Part shown: piece after piece, positions 60,767 through 64,000 of the stretch
How positions within the stretch are numbered: position 1 is the first letter of the stretch
Layout: the number at the start of each line of letters is the position of its first letter
From: Clostridia bacterium
GTDB taxonomy: Bacteria; Bacillota; Clostridia; Christensenellales; Borkfalkiaceae
Reading direction: 5' to 3'
NCBI GenBank assembly: GCA_017453045.1
Contig: JAFTKX010000006.1
Coordinates: forward strand, 1 to 64,000
Length of the DNA: 64,000 nt
Notes under the pieces: generated by a model
Databases searched by the model: none
What the model saw: the letters and a program-made list of their open reading frames with translations, nothing else
Told to the model about the DNA's origin: nothing
Program-made: the position numbers and the translations under genes

Positions 60767-60786
60767 TTTTGCACTTAAATGCAATT
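60767..60786. promoter_or_regulatory. Shared palindrome copy 2
   Basis: TTTTGCACTTAAATGCAATT, 15 bases upstream of the start codon at 60752; one arm has a mismatch relative to copies 1 and 3. Confidence 0.65.
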
Positions 60787-61074
60787 TTACTTATCAACTA
60801 AATAACATTTATTTTTTGTCTTGTTACGACTATCATCAAAAAAGTTGATAATCTTTTCTTTCGCCACGTTCGGCAATTTAGTCGTATCGTTTACATACTT
60901 TGGTTTATTTTTCTTGGTCTTTCTATCAACTACGTTTTTAAAAATAAAAGAGTGGTCTCTCGATACAATTCCGTAAACTTCTTTCTTTAATCTTTTTCCG
61001 TCATAAGCCTTTTTATAATCAACTACTTCAAGACCAGAAAGATTTGCATTTTTAGGTTTTCTTTTCCTATTCAT
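60787..61074 (-). CDS. Small basic protein A2, divergent from small RNA 5
   Basis: 95-aa basic protein. LEVVDYKKAYDGKRLKKEVY, GIVSRDHSFIFKN and KPKYVNDTTKLPNVAKEKII align with A1 and A3. RBS GGAGAAAGTCAA; the -35 box of small RNA 5 lies directly in front of the start codon on the other strand. Function unknown. Confidence 0.68.
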   Translation of the reverse strand: MNRKRKPKNANLSGLEVVDYKKAYDGKRLKKEVYGIVSRDHSFIFKNVVDRKTKKNKPKYVNDTTKLPNVAKEKIINFFDDSRNKTKNKCYLVDK

Positions 61075-61103
61075 TTGACTTTCTCCTATTTTCTGTCTAT
61101 AAT
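61075..61103 (+). promoter_or_regulatory. Promoter of small RNA 5
   Basis: TTGACT (61075-61080), 17-base spacer, TATAAT (61098-61103), immediately beside the A2 start codon. Confidence 0.87.
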
Positions 61104-61108
61104 GTAAT

Positions 61109-61236
61109 CACATCGGCATATCCGTTTGGATTGAAGTTAAGAACGTTGTTGCTTAACCAGGCAAAGTATCTATGATGTTGAAATAATTTGATGTGAAGCT
61201 TTGCACTAACCGTCCTTTTAGGGCGGTTAATTTTTT
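61109..61236 (+). ncRNA. Small RNA 5, about 128 nt (class B)
   Basis: A 7-bp stem TCACATC/GATGTGA encloses hairpins ATCC-GTTT-GGAT and TTAAG-(10)-CTTAA. GCAAAG (about 61161) can pair with CTTTGC (about 61199) across the closing stem, a pseudoknot. Then AACCGTCC-TTTTA-GGGCGGTTAATTTTTT terminator. The GCAAAR / YTTTGCAYTAACCGT pairing is shared with small RNA 6. The terminator ends 4 bases before the RBS of the gene at 61249, so it could also act as an attenuated leader. Confidence 0.72.
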
Positions 61237-61248
61237 AAGGAAACGTTT

Positions 61249-61443
61249 ATGAAAATTAAAATTTGTTCTTTTTGTTTCTCAAGATTTACACCTATTGAAG
61301 ATGACCACGAACTTTGTATCAACTGCTATAGACTGCTTAAATCTTTACCTAAAAGATATTGTAAAGGTTGTAAAAAACCGCTTTACTCTACTTCTCAAAG
61401 CAATTGGCTATATTGTAATTCCTGCTTTTTTAAAGGGAAATAA
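61249..61443 (+). CDS. Small zinc-ribbon protein
   Basis: 64-aa protein with three CxxC pairs: KICSFCFSRFT, CINCYRLLK, YCKGCKKPLY, YCNSCFFKGK. AAGGAAACGTTT precedes the ATG. It is one of the few rightward genes in this part and follows small RNA 5 directly. Its 3' end overlaps the converging gene by 14 bases. Probably metal- and nucleic-acid-binding. Confidence 0.7.
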   Translation: MKIKICSFCFSRFTPIEDDHELCINCYRLLKSLPKRYCKGCKKPLYSTSQSNWLYCNSCFFKGK

Positions 61444-61756
61444 GGTGTAAATTATGTATAAATTCAAAATACACACTACTTGCTACGTACTTTTCTTCGG
61501 CAAGCCTTACAAACCCTTTTTCAAGTAAACCCTTGTAATCACCGTGTTCTAAATAAGACTTATTTTTTAGCGTTTCTTCTAACTCTTTAGCATTAGAAGC
61601 CTTTTCTATTGCTCTTAATATTTCAGAATACGCTTGCTTTTTTACACACTCTAAGTCTTTCAATCTAAAGCACCTATGAAAAGTGTAATGAGATATTCTA
61701 TCGTTACACTCTTCGATTCTTTGGTATATCTCATCCGTTAAAATTTTAATTTTCAT
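61430..61756 (-). CDS. Uncharacterised helical protein
   Basis: 108-aa soluble helical protein (MKIKILTDEIYQRIEECNDR...), with Cys and His residues that do not form a clear site. The ATG at 61756 follows GGGAGATGTAAA, and the shared palindrome lies 15 bases upstream. Function unknown. Confidence 0.58.
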   Translation of the reverse strand: MKIKILTDEIYQRIEECNDRISHYTFHRCFRLKDLECVKKQAYSEILRAIEKASNAKELEETLKNKSYLEHGDYKGLLEKGFVRLAEEKYVASSVYFEFIHNLHLISL

Positions 61757-61770
61757 TTTACATCTCCCGT

Positions 61771-61790
61771 TTTTGCACTTGAGTGCAAAA
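61771..61790. promoter_or_regulatory. Shared palindrome copy 3
   Basis: TTTTGCACTTGAGTGCAAAA: 9-bp arms around TG. It lies 15 bases upstream of the gene at 61756 and only 4 bases from the -35 box of small RNA 3, so one bound protein could affect both. Confidence 0.72.
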
Positions 61791-61794
61791 AATC

Positions 61795-61823
61795 TTGACA
61801 AAATTTTGCATTTAGAATATAAT
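61795..61823 (+). promoter_or_regulatory. Promoter of small RNA 3
   Basis: TTGACA (61795-61800), 17-base spacer, TATAAT (61818-61823): exact consensus. Confidence 0.92.
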
Positions 61824-61829
61824 ACCTAC

Positions 61830-61908
61830 TGAACGGTGCTTCGCTGATTTATTTCGGCTGAGCGGACATGTACGAATTAAGTTTCGGGTATCCCACCGTT
61901 CTTTTTTA
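61830..61908 (+). ncRNA. Small RNA 3, about 79 nt (class A)
   Basis: GAACGGTG near the 5' end pairs perfectly with CACCGTTC before TTTTTT. The inner segment CGCTGATTTATTTCGGCTGA matches small RNA 1 at 17 of 20 positions. A second hairpin CGAA-(5)-TTTCG follows. Its 3' half overlaps the 3' end of converging gene A3 by about 30 bases. Confidence 0.78.
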
Positions 61909-62221
61909 TGCCTACTTGTTTGAAGTGGGCCTTTTTTCTTACCAAATAAACAACTCGCTTCCCTTCCGTTTTTAACAACTTAACTACTTCATTTTTTGTC
62001 TTTGTGGATAGGTTGCTCGTATCTTCTACAAATTTATGATTTCCACCTGTTAAATTCGTAGAAGTTATAAATGAACTTGTACCTTTGTCTATTCTTCCGA
62101 ATATCCCTAAGTCCTTTTTAAGTTTTGGTTTCCCTTTCTTGTCTTTTTCCCACACTTTATCTGCGGTTACAACTTCTAAGTTTACTAAATCTTTATTTTT
62201 TGATTGAAAAGGTCTTGACAT
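61877..62221 (-). CDS. Small basic protein A3, between small RNAs 3 and 6
   Basis: 114-aa basic protein, paralogue of A1 and A2: LEVVTADKVWEKDKKGKPK, LGIFGRIDKGTSSFIT, NHKFVEDTSNLSTKTKNEVV. The start codon ATGTCAA contains the -35 box of divergent small RNA 6, exactly as in A1/RNA 4. Its 3' end overlaps small RNA 3. RBS GGAGAAAGTTA. Function unknown. Confidence 0.68.
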   Translation of the reverse strand: MSRPFQSKNKDLVNLEVVTADKVWEKDKKGKPKLKKDLGIFGRIDKGTSSFITSTNLTGGNHKFVEDTSNLSTKTKNEVVKLLKTEGKRVVYLVRKKAHFKQVGIKKNGGIPET

Positions 62222-62244
62222 TAACTTTCTCCTTTTGCTATAAT
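62215..62244 (+). promoter_or_regulatory. Promoter of small RNA 6
   Basis: TTGACA (62215-62220), 18-base spacer, TATAAT (62239-62244). The -35 box overlaps the start codon of A3. Confidence 0.87.
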
Positions 62245-62249
62245 GTAAC

Positions 62250-62392
62250 CACTCTTTCAAAGGTCGTGAACACGACAGTTGCGCAATTGTGGCAACCTTT
62301 GCAAAAACCCATGAAAGTTTTATTTCGAGTTTTCGAAAGGGATAGATTTTGCATTAACCGTTCGGGGAAATTTTCCCCGAGCGGTTTTTAAT
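62250..62392 (+). ncRNA. Small RNA 6, about 143 nt (class B)
   Basis: CAAAGG/CCTTTG encloses hairpins GTCGTG-AA-CACGAC and TTGC-(9)-GCAA. GCAAAA (near 62300) can pair with TTTTGC (near 62347), followed by ATTAACCG. The terminator is CGGGGAAA-TTTTCCCCG within AACCGTTCGGGG...CCGAGCGGTTTTTA. The GCAAAR/YTTTGC-A-YTAACCG plan equals that of small RNA 5. Confidence 0.72.
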
Positions 62393-62595
62393 TTAGTCAC
62401 CAAAAAGAGTCTTCTTCGGTGCTTTTTCTTTGTTACCGGACACTACGCCACGGTCGTAACTATCTTTAATTAGCGATTCGTTTTTACGTCCGCGTTCAAC
62501 TTGACCCATTCGGTAAGCGAGTATTTCAATTTCGGTATATTTACCTTTCTTCTTCCTTGAATTGCGCCTACCGTTTGAATAATTGTTTTTGCCAT
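62393..62595 (-). pseudogene. Small basic protein gene with broken start (D2)
   Basis: A convincing coding frame ends at 62393: GKNNYSNGRRNSRKKKGKYT, EIEILAYRMGQVERGRKNES, then DSYDRGVVSGNKEKAPKK and TLFGD. It has no start codon in frame near the AAGGAG site. The ATG at 62595 is in a different frame (ATGGC where ATGGGC would restore a 67-aa protein), so one G appears missing just after the ATG. From the ATG only a 40-aa unrelated frame is read. It is a natural frameshift, a sequencing indel, or a gene starting at the internal ATG. The RG...G pattern recalls D1. Confidence 0.55.
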
Positions 62596-62630
62596 TTTTC
62601 TTTTTCTCCTTTGATTAAATTATTTAAATC

Positions 62631-62643
62631 TTGCGTAACGCAA
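62631..62643. promoter_or_regulatory. Palindrome in the leftward leader
   Basis: TTGCGTAACGCAA, 13 bases with 6-bp arms, between the leftward promoter and the first leftward gene. Operator or leader hairpin. Confidence 0.5.
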
Positions 62644-62656
62644 TATTTATACTTAT

Positions 62657-62752
62657 ATAATACACTCATATTGAAAGATTGTCAAGCGTTTTTTTTAAAT
62701 TTCTTGCATTTTGAGAAAATTTATTTACAAATCTTTCAAATTTTTATATACT
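62657..62752. promoter_or_regulatory. Divergent switch promoters with paired operators
   Basis: Leftward promoter: TTGACA (62680-62685), 17 bases, TATTAT (62657-62662). Rightward promoter: TTTACA (62724-62729), 17 bases, TATACT (62747-62752). Each spacer contains AATCTTTCAA directly after the -35 box (62671-62680 inverted, 62730-62739 direct). An operator pair of this kind fits control by the HTH protein at 62774. Confidence 0.72.
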
Positions 62753-62773
62753 AAAACAAAAAGAGATGTAAAA

Positions 62774-63124
62774 ATGAAACTTAAAGAAATAAGAAAAAAA
62801 CGAAATTTAACACAAAAAGAAGTATCAGAAAATCTTGGAATCCCCCTTAATACATACACGCAATACGAATTAGAATATAGAGAAGCCCCAATAGACTTCT
62901 ATATAAAACTTGCAAACTTTTATAATGTTTCATTAGATTATCTACTAGATAATCCAAACCCAATAAAAGAAAAAAAGTCCGAATTTTCTCTGCACGAAGA
63001 AGAATTAATCGACATTTACAGAGAACTTTCAGACTTTAACAAAGAAGTTATACTTAGAAATATGTATATACTTTTACCTGCAACCGAGCGCACTAAATAC
63101 GACGTGCTTAAAAACGTAAGATAA
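62774..63124 (+). CDS. Cro/C1-type repressor of the element
   Basis: 116-aa regulator. N-terminal XRE helix-turn-helix: KLKEIRKKRNLTQKEVSENL, GIPLNTYTQYELEYREAP, LANFYNVSLDYLLDNP. The C-terminal part is helical, probably for dimerisation. It diverges from the long leftward gene set and most likely represses it, keeping the element integrated and quiet. Confidence 0.85.
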   Translation: MKLKEIRKKRNLTQKEVSENLGIPLNTYTQYELEYREAPIDFYIKLANFYNVSLDYLLDNPNPIKEKKSEFSLHEEELIDIYRELSDFNKEVILRNMYILLPATERTKYDVLKNVR

Positions 63125-63135
63125 GGAGAATGTTT

Positions 63136-63444
63136 ATGGCTTACTATCACACACCTATTCAATGTGAAAACTGCTCAAGTAAAAACATTGCAATCATTTC
63201 AGAATTTCATAAAGAATGGGGATTAAGAATTTTAAATTCTTTTATAAAAGGCATATTGTTCATTATTAGTTTTCTTACTATATACGACGCAATTGAAAAC
63301 AAAAAATTAGGACCAGGTATAGTTGTAATAGCAATTTTAGGCTTATTAATATTTATGATTAATGCTTATATCGTAGCAAGCGAATCTAAATCTCACGTTC
63401 AAATTGTTTGTAAAGACTGCGGACACGTTTGGCTACATAAATAA
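63136..63444 (+). CDS. Zinc-ribbon membrane protein
   Basis: 102-aa protein. Paired Cys at the ends (IQCENCSSKNI and VCKDCGHVW) can form a split zinc ribbon around two membrane helices (SFIKGILFIISFLTIYDAI and GIVVIAILGLLIFMINAYIV). The ATG at 63136 is preferred to 63130 because AAGGAG sits 7 bases before it. Between the repressor and integrase genes; unknown function, possibly superinfection immunity. Confidence 0.65.
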   Translation: MAYYHTPIQCENCSSKNIAIISEFHKEWGLRILNSFIKGILFIISFLTIYDAIENKKLGPGIVVIAILGLLIFMINAYIVASESKSHVQIVCKDCGHVWLHK

Positions 63445-63532
63445 CTCAATTTTACGCCTAAAATTGAGTTAAGAAAAACACTTATTTTTATAGTATAATA
63501 GCCCCTAAAATAAACTTTAGGGGCTTAAATTT

Positions 63533-64000
63533 ATGCTAAATGAGAAAGAATTTTACGAAAAACTACTTTTAATCAATCAACTTACTCTTGAACTTATAGG
63601 CGATATCAACGAATATAAAAATACACGTAGCAAGTTTAAAATTTTACACTTTAAAGATTATGTAGACCGAAAGTCTACAAACGAAGATTTACAACTTAAT
63701 AATAACTGCGAAGACGTTTTGTTTACACCTAAGGAGATAAACAAAATGCCAAAAGAATTTAGGAAACTTTTTAGAACAAACAAAATATCCGCGCACGTAA
63801 GACTACAAAAAAACGGCAGTTACGAAATACGTTGCCAACTTAACTATAACCAAATTACAGCGACTGCTAAAACGATTGAACAGGCTAAAGAAAAATTTAT
63901 TACAAGGCTTTGTATTATCAAAGATAATACAAAAATCGTTAGCAAAAAGAAAATACTCTTTGGAGATTATTTTGTTAAGTGGTTAGAACTTACAAAAAAG
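63533..64000 (+). CDS. Tyrosine integrase (N-terminal part, runs off window)
   Basis: The first 156 residues of a phage-type integrase. A charged N-terminal section is followed by an AP2-like DNA-binding domain (ISAHVRLQKNGSYEIRC, QITATAKTIEQAKEKFITRL) and the start of the core-binding domain (FGDYFVKWLELTKK). The catalytic domain lies beyond the edge. It would recombine the element at the tRNA-Lys att site. Preceded by a promoter-like TATAAT near 63494 and a CCCCTAAA/TTTAGGGG hairpin (63502-63523). Confidence 0.82.
   Translation, partial: MLNEKEFYEKLLLINQLTLELIGDINEYKNTRSKFKILHFKDYVDRKSTNEDLQLNNNCEDVLFTPKEINKMPKEFRKLFRTNKISAHVRLQKNGSYEIRCQLNYNQITATAKTIEQAKEKFITRLCIIKDNTKIVSKKKILFGDYFVKWLELTKK

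Larger units (their letters stand above)
46579..64000. mobile_element. Integrated tRNA-Lys-targeting mobile element (left 17.4 kb)
   Basis: The left boundary is a tRNA-Lys 3' half (att). The right part carries an integrase that runs off the window, so the element continues beyond it. Contents: tandem peptide/antisense cassettes, hairpin cluster, HUH Rep, membrane ATPase, exported proteins, PcfJ-like protein, several duplicated small basic proteins, six small RNA genes, a divergent repressor switch and the integrase. No terminase, portal, capsid or tail genes and no relaxase of the usual types are seen. This gene set resembles a filamentous-phage-like (inovirus-like) provirus or a rolling-circle integrative element; the choice between them is inference. 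Confidence 0.8.

Noticed and set aside
54982-62392. Type III toxin-antitoxin (ToxIN-like) reading of the RNA-protein cassettes
   Set aside because: Type III antitoxin RNAs are tandem repeats upstream of and co-directional with the toxin; here the RNAs are divergent, non-repetitive and have their own terminators.
46579-64000. CRISPR array or retron
   Set aside because: No regularly spaced direct repeats with spacers and no reverse transcriptase; the small RNAs are individually different.

Overview
This window is AT-rich chromosomal DNA from a low-GC Gram-positive bacterium, most likely an uncultured gut-type member of the Clostridia. The evidence is an hrcA-grpE-dnaK-dnaJ cluster behind a near-consensus CIRCE operator, spoVT next to a SpoVB/MATE flippase and a YabN-type MazG, ribosomal protein L27 with the cleavable Firmicutes N-terminal extension, strong AAGGAG ribosome-binding sites and consensus sigma-A promoters. 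I cannot fix the genus from sequence alone.

Layout. 1-7.2 kb: dispersed repeats, an ArsB/CitM-type ion transporter, a 44-aa DVL-motif peptide and a 1539-aa secreted surface protein. 7.2-13.6 kb: pyruvate kinase behind a GH106-like glycosidase, an OGG1-type DNA glycosylase, rpmA and rplU with an L21 leader. 13.7-25.7 kb: a MITE, then core housekeeping genes (heat shock, spoVT-spoVB-mazG-dusB, a nitrilase-like protein, trmL, DUF6062). 25.8-27.9 kb: a lone NACHT-like NTPase of different codon use, a possible defence gene. 28.2-38.9 kb: a catabolic island bracketed by two AraC regulators: cupin and GHL6-type glycosidase; Gfo/Idh oxidoreductase and SDR; M81 and M24 peptidases with an ASRT-like protein. 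39-46.4 kb: small secreted proteins, tandem 156-bp repeats ending at tRNA-Leu(UAG), serC-serA, a zinc-ribbon membrane protein with a divergent HTH regulator, and a PepO-type M13 peptidase.

From 46.58 kb to the window edge lies an integrated mobile element, bounded on the left by the 3' half of a tRNA-Lys(CUU) gene (att) and carrying an integrase that runs off the right edge. It has a divergent repressor/leftward-operon switch, a long leftward set of replication-like and structural-like genes, a HUH rolling-circle initiator, a membrane P-loop ATPase preceded by a 30-aa single-span peptide, and exported proteins. Together these suggest a filamentous-phage-like (inovirus-like) or rolling-circle integrative element.

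The most novel material is in this element. First, six short RNA genes, each with a (near-)consensus promoter and a U-tract terminator, all run rightward against the leftward genes at gene junctions. Three are about 70-80 nt, closed by a terminal stem. Three are 115-145 nt, and each diverges from one of three paralogous small basic proteins, with its -35 box on or next to that gene's start codon. Second, there are tandem type-I-toxin-antitoxin-like cassettes (25- and 26-aa hydrophobic peptides, each with a consensus antisense promoter and terminator). Third, a palindrome recurs at a fixed distance upstream of three genes. Functions of the RNAs and paralogues are not recognised; I describe structure and offer hypotheses only.
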